Notes under the pieces: model-generated
Told to the model about the DNA's origin: nothing
The model's input: only the letters and a program-made list of their open reading frames with translations
The model's database searches: none
Shown: one piece after another, positions 16,762 to 26,032 of the stretch
How positions within the stretch are numbered: position 1 is the first letter of the stretch
Layout of the letters: every line of letters begins with the position of its first letter
Source: G963665545 sp963665545
GTDB taxonomy: Bacteria > Pseudomonadota > Gammaproteobacteria > Xanthomonadales > SZUA-36
NCBI GenBank assembly: GCA_963665545.2
Contig: CAXXKZ010000014.1
Coordinates: 1 to 33,715, forward strand
DNA length: 33,715 nucleotides
Direction: 5' to 3'
Program-made: the position numbers and the translations under genes

Positions 16762-18345
16762 TCATTGCTCGCGGTACATGTCAGCCACGTTGTACATCAA
16801 TTGCTGCGACATATTGTAATTCAGCCCTTTGATGTCATCACGCAATGCGAGCATGCCGTTAACTACGTACAGGAATATCACTGGGGAGTCCTCGTCAATT
16901 ATCCGCTGCGCCTGTTGATATAGTGCGGTCCTGTCTGAAGTCGCAGCGCTGGTCGCAGCGCGGTTCAACAGGTCATCGACCGCATCATTGGCATAAAACG
17001 AATAATTGCCTCCTTCGCCGATGGTCCGCTTGACGAACATGTAGTTCATGATCGCCCAGGGATCAGGAAAATCGATATACCAGCCGCTCAAGGCCATATG
17101 AAAATCGCCGGAGGACAACTTGCTCTGATAGGCCGCGGCGTGGTGCGGAAGCAACTCAACGTCAACGCCGACTTCGGCAAAATTGCCTTGCAATGCCTGC
17201 GCCAACGAACCGGGATCAGGCGCGCCGGTCAACATGCTGAGACTGACGCCATCTCCAAAACCGACCTCAGCGAGCAGTTGCTTCGCACCCTCAACATCCA
17301 TGGAATTAAGCGGCAGATCTGCATCGTAACCGGGTATGCCCGGCAGCAGGGTGCCGCGCATCGCCTGCGCCTGGCCGCCAAGGAGGTTGGCGATAATGCC
17401 TTCGTAGTCCACTGCCTTGCGCAGAGCCTGGCGCAATTTGACGTTATCCAACGGTGGCTGCCGGGTATTAAGCCACAGGTGGTACAGCTCGTAACTCGGT
17501 GCGGAAAACACCCGCACCCCCGGTGCCGACTGCATCGTTTCCACCCACCGTTGCACCATCCCCTCCATGATGTCGAGGTCGCCTTTTTCCAGCTGAATCC
17601 GCCGCGCGGATTGGTCGGCGATCACCTTGAGCAGCACACGATTGAAAAAACGCGGTTGGTGTGCAGCGTAGGGATTGACTTCCATCGACGCCCGTTCGCC
17701 CCGCTCCCAGGAGGCGAGCCGATAGCTGCCACTGCCGGCCGTATGCTCAGACAGCCAGCCCATCGCATTGTCGGCATCCAGCTCATGAGCCATTACGGCC
17801 GGATTCACAATGGACCCACCCGATAGGGCCAGCAACGGTAGAAAGGCGGGGAACACGTCATTGAGATGAATGCGCAAGGAATAGTCATCAATGACCTCAA
17901 TCTCCTTCAACCAGGCCTCCACCGATTGGGCAGCTGAACGGCCAACCCGAATGATGCGGTCAAAGGTAAAATCCACCGCTGCGGCGGTAACTTCAGTGCC
18001 GTCATCAAAGTACTGCCCGCGTTTTAGTGTGAAGGTCCAGATCAGGCCGTCATCATCCGACGACCATGATTCGGCGAGCTCTCCGACCAGGGTTCCCGTA
18101 GGTTTCCCGCCTTCAACTTCAAATGCCAGCAGTTGCTGGTAAGCCAAACTGATGGCCGTGTAGTCATTATTGTTCGTGGCGGCCGCAGGATCGAGCGTGG
18201 CCAGATCACCCACCTTGCCGATCACCAGCGTTCTGACATCGCCTGCAGATTGGCTGCATGCCACCAAACCCGAAACGAGCCCTGCAACAAGTCCTGAGAC
18301 AAGCAAGAAGTCACACCAGCGTCCCGCGACGTGAGCTATTTTCAT
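16762..18345 (-). CDS. Peptide ABC transporter solute-binding lipoprotein (family 5)
   Basis: 527 residues. A lipoprotein signal peptide ends in SGLVAC, with acylated Cys at position 30. The mature part has SBP_bac_5 features: LDPAAATNNNDYTAI near the start, LAESWSSDDDGLIWTFTLKRGQYFDDGTEVTA (about 86-118), VNPAVMAHE, GSGSYRLASWERG-type strand and LRQALRKAVDYEGI. It would deliver oligopeptides or similar ligands in the periplasm to the permease pair at 23992-25974, which lacks its own binding protein. The start codon overlaps the stop of the decayed CocE gene (18342-18345), showing that both were one operon; a TetR gene follows. Confidence 0.92.
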   Translation of the reverse strand: MKIAHVAGRWCDFLLVSGLVAGLVSGLVACSQSAGDVRTLVIGKVGDLATLDPAAATNNNDYTAISLAYQQLLAFEVEGGKPTGTLVGELAESWSSDDDGLIWTFTLKRGQYFDDGTEVTAAAVDFTFDRIIRVGRSAAQSVEAWLKEIEVIDDYSLRIHLNDVFPAFLPLLALSGGSIVNPAVMAHELDADNAMGWLSEHTAGSGSYRLASWERGERASMEVNPYAAHQPRFFNRVLLKVIADQSARRIQLEKGDLDIMEGMVQRWVETMQSAPGVRVFSAPSYELYHLWLNTRQPPLDNVKLRQALRKAVDYEGIIANLLGGQAQAMRGTLLPGIPGYDADLPLNSMDVEGAKQLLAEVGFGDGVSLSMLTGAPDPGSLAQALQGNFAEVGVDVELLPHHAAAYQSKLSSGDFHMALSGWYIDFPDPWAIMNYMFVKRTIGEGGNYSFYANDAVDDLLNRAATSAATSDRTALYQQAQRIIDEDSPVIFLYVVNGMLALRDDIKGLNYNMSQQLMYNVADMYREQ

Positions 18346-20133
18346 GGGCGTTTCCTCTCTTCAGCCGATTTGTTGATGACGGGCAGATCAATGCACGATG
18401 CATACACGCTATTTCTTTGAATCTCAATAACTGGGTCGCCGCTGGCCGGCACTCTGACGAAGTTGTTTTTGTCATGTCCCGCTATGGCCAGGCGAATTGC
18501 ATGTCCCTTGCGGACCAGAACAGAAGTGGGAAACAGCGCAAAGCCAAGTGTCGCGACTTTCCCAGGAGCCAGTTCCATCGCATCTTTGCTCAAGCAGGAA
18601 TGGTAAGGGCCGAAAACGTGAAAGGGCGGTGGTTCATCCGATACGCGGCGATGAATTGCCCGCAGCACGCCTTCGGTAATGTACGTGACGCGTCCGTCGG
18701 GCCAGACTTCTTCCAGATACACGATAAAAGCACCATCGCTGTGTGACGAGCCTTGCATACAGCGTCACAACGGGATGGCCAGTAATTTCGAGATCATGCG
18801 GCAGCGGCCCGTGAGGTGTAGGCGAGCAGGAGTTCATCAGCCGCTGCGCGATCACCGTAATCAATTGGGGTGCCCCCCATCGAGGTCGCCCAGCGAGTCA
18901 GGATGCCAGTGCCGGCGTTGAAATCGACGGCATACTGGTCTGCCAGGTTCCGCCCGGAGGGCGGGCGATTGCTGAGCTCACGGTCCTCCGCCAAATACCA
19001 TCGCTGCTCAGCAATGTCCTCAGGCGGCCATTGCTGTGTCACTTTCCAGCGGTCCTCTCCCATTGTGAAATAGTGGATTTCCCGCTTGGGTTCAGGCGGC
19101 GCATCGTCAAGCAGGTACGGGTCGAGGAAGCCTGTGATCCAGTCAACCTGTTCCTGCAGACCCGGCGTCACCGGCGTGTCCGGCGGGGAGTAGGGGTTGG
19201 CATTGGATAAGGCCCCGTGGTTCCAAGGCCCGATGTACAGCAGAATCGGAGCATCGAATGTAAGGTATCTGGACAACGCCGCCCTCAGTGGTTGCCGAAT
19301 CCAGCCAGCCAGCCCAATACATCATTGGAACCTGACTGTTCTCGAACTGCTCCTGATACTCGTACAAGGCTTTACGTTGAGTTGCGCCTTCCGGTGCTTC
19401 AAGACCCATGACATCGTCCCGAAACAGCCAATCGTCAAGCCGGTCCACATAGTAAATATTTTGACGATGTTGCGCGAGCGCGGCCTCGAGGTCACTGCCA
19501 TCCTCATCCGCATCCACCGGTTTGACACCCAGACAATAGGCATAGCCTTCGGGAAATATGCCCCTCAAGCTCTCAACATCATTACGATCGAGGGCCTGCA
19601 CGAAACGCCCCCAGTCTTTCAGGAACTGGATATTCTGCAGGCCGCCTGGGATACAGAATTTGGGAATAATAGTCAAAATCAGTAAACCTCGGCACGGCCG
19701 CCTTCAGGGCCTGGGGCGCATATACTGCAGCCAACTCAGCAGTATTGCCCAGATAGGAGATGCCCTCGGCTGCGACTCGGCCATTTGACCATGGTTGGCG
19801 TGCCAGCCATTGCACTACTTCACCGGAATCCTCCACTTCGGCTTCAGGGTACTCGACTTTTCTGCAGCCAAACGATGCGCCAGACCCCCTGACATCCACA
19901 GCCACAAGAGCGTATCCAGCCTCATTGACACATTGAGCAAATGATTTCGTCGCCGGCTCCGGCATCGCCTCGTCATTGACCCTGGTGCGCCAGTATCGGG
20001 TGAACCATGCCAGCGCTGGAATCCGCGCGCCCTCGGGCAGGGCTTCAGGCAACCAGATTTCGACCGCGATACGCGTACCGTCGCGCATATCCACGTATTG
20101 AGATAACTGGACGCGCCCGAATTCAGACGGCAT
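18342..20133 (-). pseudogene. CocE/NonD family hydrolase (X-Pro dipeptidyl-peptidase-like), multiply frameshifted
   Basis: Five overlapping minus-strand pieces together make one CocE-type alpha/beta hydrolase of about 590 residues. In order: MRDGTRIAVEIWLPEALPEG, VRGSGASFG, nucleophile S126 in GISYLGN, the shifted block YCLGVKPVDADEDGSDLEAA and GWLDSATTEG (likely acid), then SRYLTFDAPILLYIGPWNHG (likely His), LPHDLEITGHPVVTLYA of the C-terminal jelly-roll domain, and SSHSDGAFIVYLEEVWPDGR to the end. Frame changes lie near 19640-19665, 19270-19285, 18797-18815 and 18750-18760. Known relatives cut esters, amides or Xaa-Pro peptides. Four shifts in 1.8 kb make a functional product very unlikely if the bases are right. 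Its stop overlaps the binding-protein start. Confidence 0.88.
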
Positions 20134-20307
20134 GCCGATATCCCATTATCTTCCCAATCGTAATAAATTCTGCAATAGTCATTTTAAATATAAAAATCAA
20201 ATTTACAATAATATATTTATATATCAATTATATATACTGATATAATCAAAATTACTGACTAAAAACATTATATAGCAATTTTATTACAAAGATTCTAGCC
20301 CCTCCAG
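20134..20307. promoter_or_regulatory. Very AT-rich intergenic segment upstream of the CocE pseudogene
   Basis: Bases 20161-20280 contain only about 14% G+C by count, against clearly GC-balanced neighbours. Runs such as TATATATCAATTATATATA (near 20217) form an inverted repeat, and several TATAAT-like boxes occur on the minus strand toward the CocE start. It is probably the promoter of the CocE-SBP-TetR group, perhaps with silencing-protein or bending sites. No coding sequence seen. Confidence 0.45.
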
Positions 20308-20323
20308 AACGCTCGAGCGCGTT
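20308..20323 (-). terminator. Stem-loop at the end of the acyl-CoA ligase gene
   Basis: AACGC and GCGTT arms with a six-base loop overlap the ligase stop codon. No T-run follows directly, so a terminator role is only suggested; the next bases toward the CocE gene turn strongly AT-rich. Confidence 0.3.
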
Positions 20324-22190
20324 AGTCGCCGGTAATGATCGCTTTGAAGGAATATGGTGCCAGCATCTCTTTCACCTGGCGGGCGACTTCCTGAAGCGCA
20401 GCCTGCGAACCGCCCGACAGCAGAACATTGGCTAACATCCCATGCATGGCGTCCGCCTCGACAGTAACGCTGATGGCGACGCCGTGCCCGGCCAATGGCG
20501 AAAGCGCCTGTTCAATCACCTGACGGGTGACAGCCCAGCGCAATCGCGGCTTAAAGATTTTTCCGACCTCGGTGCGGGGAATTTCATCGACCAGGAATAT
20601 ATCTACGGGCACGGCGGCGCGCTCGGTGATGGTTTCGTGGGCATGCTGAAACAGTTCCTCCACAGAAACGCAAACGCCGGGCCGCAAGACGATAAACGCA
20701 ACCGGCTTTTCACCCACAACGGGATCGGGCTTGCCGAGGGCCGCCGCTACGGCGATATCCGGGTGGCGGTAAAACGCATCCTCAATCACTTGCGGATCAA
20801 TGTTGTGACCGCCTCGTATGATTAGGTCTTTTGCGCGCCCGGTTAACCACAAATAACCATCAACGTCGAAACGACCCAGGTCCCCCGTGTTGAGCCAACC
20901 ATCACCGACCCACAGGCCGCGGTTGTGGCTCTCCTGCAAATAACCGGGGAATACATTCGGACCTTTGATCACCACCAGTCCGGTCTCTTCCGGCCCACAT
21001 TCACGTAGCATGCGTCCTTGGCCATCAACTTCGACCGTCTTTATCGATTGGTAAGGGTAGCGAATGCCAACCGATCCGATCCGCCTTTCCCCGTTTCTTG
21101 GATTGCGCACACTACTCACACCTGCCTCGGTCAGGCCGTAGCCTTCAAACAGGGTCAGTCCGGTTTGCTGCTCGAAACGCCTGATCACTTCAACCGAGAG
21201 CGGTGCCCCACCGCAGGCGGTCAACCGCAGTGAACTGATATCAACGTCCGCCGACGGAGGCGCCTGCAGCAGATTCTGAAAAATCGTGGGCACAGCCAGA
21301 AAAAAGGTTGCCCTGAAGCGCTCGACGATTTTCCAGAAATCGACAATGGCCCGCTGATGCCGGTAACCCCAGGGTCCCAAGACCACGACCGCAGCACCTG
21401 CGCATAGCGGCGCAACCGTATTGATGAACAGGCCACCACCATGAAACCAGGGCATGCCCGACATGACAACGTCGTGCTCATCGAGACCCGGAACGAATTT
21501 GAGGGCCCAAACGACATAGGCTTCATTGCCATGCGTAAGCGGCGCAATTTTGGGCGCTCCAGTCGTGCCGCCGGTATGAAAATAGGTCGCAATTTCGTGC
21601 TCTTGGGGAAGGCGCTCATGGGATAGCTGCTCGCCGGGAAAACGCTCCAGCAGCTGATCGAAATCGCTCTGCGGGTTGCCACCACCTATCCAGATCACGA
21701 ATTCCAGAGTTGGAACCTGTTGTTGTAACGCTAAAGCTTTGCGATGAATTTCTTCATCAATCGCTGCGCCGGGAGCAAGCAACAACCGGGTGCCAACTTC
21801 ATTCATGATTGATGCGAGGTGACTGGTGTCGAGGTAGGGGTTGAGCATATTGACGATGCCGCTGGCCGCACCACCAAAAACAGCCAGTAGTGTTTGCGGA
21901 AGATTTGGCGTGAGAACAGAAATCACCTTATCGGACTCCAACCCCAGTGAGCGCAGCATGTTGGCAGTCTGATTAACGCCAGCAAGCAATTCCCGGTAGG
22001 TCAGCGTTTCGGCATCGTCACCCACACTCGCCGAAGGGAGATAATGGACGGCCACTTTGTCGGGCTGGAGCCCGGCTACAAGCACCAGGGCCTCGTATAT
22101 CGACCGGTGTGCGTAGCGGTTTTCAAGCGGAATCGCCTCGACCGCCCGGATATCGGCCATATTACGAAGTGGCGACGATTCCATTGTCAT
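20322..22190 (-). CDS. AMP-dependent acyl-CoA ligase (ANL superfamily) with C-terminal extension
   Basis: 622 residues. Adenylate-forming motifs in order: phosphate loop YFHTGGTTGAPK (203-214), YGLTEAG (351-357), NTGDLGRFDVDGY (434-446), GRAKDLIIRGGHNI (451-464) and the catalytic K544 in PRTEVGKIFKP. It would activate a carboxylic acid to its CoA thioester via an acyl-adenylate. About 70 residues follow the usual end of the ligase domain (from 551), ending with SFKAIITGD, a small extra domain of unknown role. A ribosome-binding site AGGTGG precedes the start. Its promoter region shares a 28-bp element with that of the aminotransferase gene, so the two probably act in one pathway: deamination and CoA activation of the same acid (inference). 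It lies between the CocE-SBP-TetR group and the ABC importer operon, all on the minus strand. Confidence 0.9.
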   Translation of the reverse strand: MTMESSPLRNMADIRAVEAIPLENRYAHRSIYEALVLVAGLQPDKVAVHYLPSASVGDDAETLTYRELLAGVNQTANMLRSLGLESDKVISVLTPNLPQTLLAVFGGAASGIVNMLNPYLDTSHLASIMNEVGTRLLLAPGAAIDEEIHRKALALQQQVPTLEFVIWIGGGNPQSDFDQLLERFPGEQLSHERLPQEHEIATYFHTGGTTGAPKIAPLTHGNEAYVVWALKFVPGLDEHDVVMSGMPWFHGGGLFINTVAPLCAGAAVVVLGPWGYRHQRAIVDFWKIVERFRATFFLAVPTIFQNLLQAPPSADVDISSLRLTACGGAPLSVEVIRRFEQQTGLTLFEGYGLTEAGVSSVRNPRNGERRIGSVGIRYPYQSIKTVEVDGQGRMLRECGPEETGLVVIKGPNVFPGYLQESHNRGLWVGDGWLNTGDLGRFDVDGYLWLTGRAKDLIIRGGHNIDPQVIEDAFYRHPDIAVAAALGKPDPVVGEKPVAFIVLRPGVCVSVEELFQHAHETITERAAVPVDIFLVDEIPRTEVGKIFKPRLRWAVTRQVIEQALSPLAGHGVAISVTVEADAMHGMLANVLLSGGSQAALQEVARQVKEMLAPYSFKAIITGD

Positions 22191-22281
22191 GTTCCCACCT
22201 GTTATGAAATTCCAGTCTGGTATTCGAGCACCAAGTTATCCTGCCGGGAGCGGAGCAGCGTTGAAGGGGTGAGCGACAGCA

Positions 22282-22309
22282 TCCAAAACATAACAACGTT
22301 ATGTAATAG
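22282..22309. promoter_or_regulatory. Operator-like inverted repeat upstream of the acyl-CoA ligase gene
   Basis: A 17-bp dyad ACATAAC-AAC-GTTATGT lies at 22288-22304, about 100 bp before the ligase start and after the ABC operon stop. The reverse complement of 22282-22309 equals 7389-7416 at 24 of 28 bases, including flanks outside the dyad. A single GTTATG half-site also sits at 22201-22206 beside the start codon. Confidence 0.65.
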
Positions 22310-22362
22310 ATTCCACCCAGACTCACATCCAAGGCTTTGCTGAGCTTACTCAGGACGCTGGC

Positions 22363-23163
22363 TCACGACACTGGATCGGCCCGTAAAACCGAGCTCAGCA
22401 ACTGCTTGGTATAGGGTGCCTGCGGATTCAGCAGAACGCGCTGCGTCTCGCCCGCTTCGACGACCTGTCCATGTTTCATTACGATGAGGCGCTCGCACAT
22501 GTGGTCCACAACCGAAATGTTGTGACTGATGAAAAGATAGGCTAAGCCCAGTGATTCCTGCAGTCCGAGAAGCAGGTTCAACACCTGTGCCTGAACGGAA
22601 ATATCCAACGCCGATGTCGGCTCGTCGAGCAGGAGCAGCTCGGGCTCCAGCGCCAGGGCCCGCGCTATTGCGATCCGCTGGCGTTGACCGCCTGAAAATT
22701 CGTGTGCGTGGCGGTCAATGTGGTGTGGGTCAAGGCCAACCTGATCCGCCAGCATTGCCGCCTTTTCGCGCCGTTCCCTGCGCGTACCCAGGCGACGAAT
22801 TTCCAGCCCTTCACTGATGATTTCCCACACCCGCATCCTCGGATCCAATGACGATTGGGGATCCTGAAACACAATCTGGCAGCCGCCTTTGGCCGAGCTG
22901 CCCAAAGTGTTCGGGTGCGACAGCGTTTCGCCCTTGAATCTGATGCTGCCCGATTCGATTGGCACCAAACCCATAATCGCCTGGGCCAATGTACTCTTGC
23001 CCGAACCGGACTCACCCACGATGCCGAGTGAGTCACCAGCTTGGAGCGACAAGGACACTTCGCGCACGGCCTCGAGAAACCGCAGCGGTTTGCCCAACCA
23101 ATCGTACTCCAGAGCAAAGCGCACACTGACATTCTCAACTTCCAGGAGGGAATGATTCGGCAT
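22363..23163 (-). CDS. Peptide ABC transporter ATP-binding protein (DppF/OppF-like)
   Basis: 266 residues from the ATG at 23163, chosen because GGGAGCAGC precedes it and the family N-terminus follows (SLLEVENVSVRF); the open frame continues upstream only as overlap with the preceding gene. Walker A is GESGSGKST (50-58), signature FSGGQRQRIAIARAL (156-170), Walker B LLLLDEPTSALD (177-188) and switch His H214. It is the second nucleotide-binding subunit of the importer, pairing with the DppD-like protein. It lies 10 bp after the DppD-like gene and is the last gene of the four-gene operon. Confidence 0.93.
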   Translation of the reverse strand: MPNHSLLEVENVSVRFALEYDWLGKPLRFLEAVREVSLSLQAGDSLGIVGESGSGKSTLAQAIMGLVPIESGSIRFKGETLSHPNTLGSSAKGGCQIVFQDPQSSLDPRMRVWEIISEGLEIRRLGTRRERREKAAMLADQVGLDPHHIDRHAHEFSGGQRQRIAIARALALEPELLLLDEPTSALDISVQAQVLNLLLGLQESLGLAYLFISHNISVVDHMCERLIVMKHGQVVEAGETQRVLLNPQAPYTKQLLSSVLRADPVS

Positions 23164-23173
23164 TGCTGCTCCC

Positions 23174-23995
23174 TCACTCGACCGGCAACAGATGACGCCG
23201 AGCTGTGCGTTCTGGCAGCGCATTGAGCAGGCGCTTGGTATAGGCATGCTCCGGATGCGACAGCAAGCGGTCAGGATCTCCAGATTCCACGATTCTGCCG
23301 TCAAGCATGACGTAAAGCCGGTCACAGATATACCGAACAACGCCCATGTCATGGGTGATCATCAGAATAGAGGCACCGCTTGCCCGCGCCCTGGCGGCCA
23401 ATAGATCGAGCACCTCTTTTTGTACGGTCACGTCCAGAGCACTGGTCGGTTCGTCGGCAATTAGCACCTTGGGATTGCATGCAAACGCCATTGCGAGCAC
23501 AACCCGCTGACGCAATCCACCGCTGAGCTCGAACGGGTAGGCGCCCATCACGCGTAGCGGGTCTTCAATCATCATTTCACTCAGCAATTCGGTGCCGATT
23601 TCCATCGCCCGCTGGGCGCTTTCACTTCTATGTGCCCTGATGACGGCACTCAATTGCCGACCAACGCGAATTGTCGGATTGAGGGATGTCAATGGTTCCT
23701 GCGGTACTAGTGCAATTTGCGATCCGCGGAGGGATTCAAGTTGCCGCTCGCTCATACTCAATACGTCCTTTCCAAGCACCGTAACGCTGCCACTGACCTG
23801 CGGTTTAGTGCCCAATGGAAACATGCCCAATGCGGTCAATGCCGAGACCGATTTACCGGACCCCGACTCTCCGACCAGTCCGACAATTTCTCCCTGGAAG
23901 ACCTCAAGCGAAATGCCTCTCACGGCCTCAACGCTGCCCCCGAAACCGGGGAAGCTAACGCGCAACTCTTTGATTTCGACCACGCACTCGTTCAT
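23174..23995 (-). CDS. Peptide ABC transporter ATP-binding protein (DppD/OppD-like)
   Basis: 273 residues. Walker A GESGSGKS (42-49), Q-loop PQEPLTSLNP, signature ELSGGLRQRVVLAMA with Leu in place of the usual Gln (157-164), Walker B VLIADEPTSALD, and switch His H215 (MITHDMGVV). The C-terminus is short compared with classical DppD proteins, which usually carry a Cys-rich iron-sulfur tail; none is seen here. Its start overlaps the permease stop by four bases (ATGA), indicating translational coupling. Confidence 0.92.
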   Translation of the reverse strand: MNECVVEIKELRVSFPGFGGSVEAVRGISLEVFQGEIVGLVGESGSGKSVSALTALGMFPLGTKPQVSGSVTVLGKDVLSMSERQLESLRGSQIALVPQEPLTSLNPTIRVGRQLSAVIRAHRSESAQRAMEIGTELLSEMMIEDPLRVMGAYPFELSGGLRQRVVLAMAFACNPKVLIADEPTSALDVTVQKEVLDLLAARARASGASILMITHDMGVVRYICDRLYVMLDGRIVESGDPDRLLSHPEHAYTKRLLNALPERTARRHLLPVE

Positions 23996-24873
23996 TTCTT
24001 TCTGCTCTTGGGGTCGAGTACATCCCTGATCCCGTCACCTAGCAAATTGAAACCCAGCGCCGAAACCACAACCACCAATCCAGGAATCAGCGAGTACCAC
24101 CATTCATCCTGAATGTAGGCACGGCCTACGTTAATGAGGGCACCGAGTTCCGCGGTCGGCGGCTGTGCCCCGAGCCCAATAAAACTGAGCGCCGCAGCCG
24201 CGAGTAACGCGCCGCTTATGTGCATGGATGCAAAAACCACCATGGTCGACAGCAAGTTGGAGACAATATGACGGCGCAGCACATAGGAGGTCGAGGCGCC
24301 CATCGCTCTTGATGCAAGCACGTATTGCATCTGTCGCAAACCGAGCGCCTGGCCACGCGCCAGGCGGGTGTAGAACGGCACGCCCAGGATACCCAGCGCC
24401 AACGCCAGATTGACGAGACTCGGCCCCAGCGCCGCAGTCATGGCCAAGGCGATAACCAGACCGGGAAGGGCCATAACCGTATCGGTGAGCCGCATGATGA
24501 CCGCATCGATCCGACCACCGGCGAGTCCGGAAAATGATCCCAATAAAGTGCCCAAGCTGGCGGCGATGGTTACGATGGCAAGCGCGACGGCAAGCGATGC
24601 CCTGGCACCGTAAATGATGCGTGAAAGCAAATCCCTGCCGATTTCGTCGGTGCCGGCCCAGTGCGCCGCCGAAGGAGGCAAAAGCCGGTCGTCGAGGCTT
24701 ACTGCATACGGATCGTAGGGCGCCAGCAACGGCGCCAACAGGGCAATCGCCAACATCGCAACCACAATCGCCAATCCGAGAATCACCAGTGGGCTATGCC
24801 TGATTTGATACCAAATGTAGCTCCACCCGCCGACATTAGAGGAAGCTAGTGTGACCGGAGTGTCCAGCGGCAT
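23992..24873 (-). CDS. Peptide ABC transporter permease (DppC/OppC-like)
   Basis: 293 residues with an N-terminal membrane segment (LVILGLAIVVAMLAIALLA), the family sequence DDRLLPPSAAHWAGTDEIGR, then five further hydrophobic segments. The cytoplasmic coupling motif is near MRQMQYVLASRAMGAS (EAA-like: ASRAMGASTSYVLRRHIVSN). It forms the inner-membrane channel with the DppB-like partner, whose stop codon directly abuts this start. Confidence 0.92.
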   Translation of the reverse strand: MPLDTPVTLASSNVGGWSYIWYQIRHSPLVILGLAIVVAMLAIALLAPLLAPYDPYAVSLDDRLLPPSAAHWAGTDEIGRDLLSRIIYGARASLAVALAIVTIAASLGTLLGSFSGLAGGRIDAVIMRLTDTVMALPGLVIALAMTAALGPSLVNLALALGILGVPFYTRLARGQALGLRQMQYVLASRAMGASTSYVLRRHIVSNLLSTMVVFASMHISGALLAAAALSFIGLGAQPPTAELGALINVGRAYIQDEWWYSLIPGLVVVVSALGFNLLGDGIRDVLDPKSRKK

Positions 24874-25974
24874 TCAGCCTACCGCCCGAATTTGTGGATC
24901 CAGCAGCATGTAAGCTAGGTCCACCAGCAGATTCACAATCACATAAGCCATGGAAACAATTACCGTGAATGCCATGATGACCGGAAAGTCCAGATTGAAA
25001 ATCGCGTTAACCACATAGGAACCGGTTCCGGGCCAGGCGAATATGGTCTCAATCACAACAGCGCCATACAACATGTCGGCCAATGACAGACCCAACACAG
25101 TCACCAGCGGAATCATTGCGTTACGCAGCGCGTGGTTGTACAAAATCCGGTTTCGGCTAATGCCACTGGCCCGGGCCATCAGGATGTAGTTCTCATTCAG
25201 CGTCTCAAGCATCGATGAACGCACCAAGCGCACGATGGACCCTATAGAAATGACACTGAGCGTTATCGTGGGCAGCAGAAGATGAACAAAGGCGTCTCCG
25301 AATACCCGAAAATTGCCGGTCAACAGGGAATCGACCAGGTAGAAACCCGTGATGCGGGTTGGCGGATCGACGGCCGAGCCCAGGCGGCCTGAGGCCGGCA
25401 GCAGATCCCATAGGCCATAGAATAAGAACATCAGCAACAGGGCCAGCCAGAAAGACGGCATGGAAATGCCCAATACCGAGAAAAACCGCACGAAGTGATC
25501 GCCGATTCTGTCCTTGTTCACCGCAGAATATATGCCCAAAGGCACACCGATCAGGACCGAGGTCAGTAACGCCAGCAACATGAGCTCAATGGTTGCGGGA
25601 AAGCGCCTGAACAAGTCGTCGCTGACTGGTCTCCCGGTTTGAATTGATTTGCCGAAGTCTCCACCGAGCAACTGGCCAACATAACTCGTGTATTGTGCGT
25701 ACAGTGGCCGGTCCAGGCCCAGCTCATGACGCAGCGCGTCGACCGTCTCGGCTGAGGCCCTGGGCCCTGCCATCAATCTTGCCGGATCTCCCGGCACAGT
25801 GTGGGAAATAAGAAACGTAATCAGGGAAACCCCGAATACCACCAGGATCAGCAAGGCAAGACGCTGAATGATCACCCGAGCCAATACGCCACCTCTTCGC
25901 GCGATGCCAGTTCTGGGCTGCGCTCTGAACTTAGTTATACTGATGAATAACTGATGCGCCGGTAACTGCAACAT
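24874..25974 (-). CDS. Peptide ABC transporter permease (DppB/OppB-like)
   Basis: Up to 366 residues; the typical family N-terminus (VIIQRLALLILVVFGVSLITF, then HTVPGDPARLMAG) begins about 33 residues in, so a TTG or GTG start near 25884-25875 is a realistic alternative and would give the usual length near 333. Six hydrophobic segments and the coupling loop LARASGISRNRILYNHALRNA are visible. First gene of the dppBCDF-like operon. It is divergent from the serine hydrolase gene, with 58 bp between the annotated starts. A dyad at 25933-25952 lies inside the first codons, or upstream if the shorter start is used. Confidence 0.9.
   Translation of the reverse strand: MLQLPAHQLFISITKFRAQPRTGIARRGGVLARVIIQRLALLILVVFGVSLITFLISHTVPGDPARLMAGPRASAETVDALRHELGLDRPLYAQYTSYVGQLLGGDFGKSIQTGRPVSDDLFRRFPATIELMLLALLTSVLIGVPLGIYSAVNKDRIGDHFVRFFSVLGISMPSFWLALLLMFLFYGLWDLLPASGRLGSAVDPPTRITGFYLVDSLLTGNFRVFGDAFVHLLLPTITLSVISIGSIVRLVRSSMLETLNENYILMARASGISRNRILYNHALRNAMIPLVTVLGLSLADMLYGAVVIETIFAWPGTGSYVVNAIFNLDFPVIMAFTVIVSMAYVIVNLLVDLAYMLLDPQIRAVG
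25933..25952. promoter_or_regulatory. Inverted repeat near the start of the ABC importer operon
   Basis: AGTTAT and ATAACT arms are separated by eight bases. It would be a plausible operator if the permease starts at the later TTG/GTG, which would also leave about 130 bp of divergent promoter space. The half-site resembles, but does not equal, that of the 7395 and 22289 sites. Confidence 0.35.
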
Positions 25975-26032
25975 CAGGCCCTTTTTTCACCATAGCACCG
26001 CTCGGACGAAATTTCTACGGAATCCCGATGGC

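Noticed and set aside
23164..23352. Extension of the second ATP-binding protein to 23352.
   Set aside because: The added 63 residues overlap the preceding gene and are not ABC-like; a good ribosome-binding site precedes 23163.
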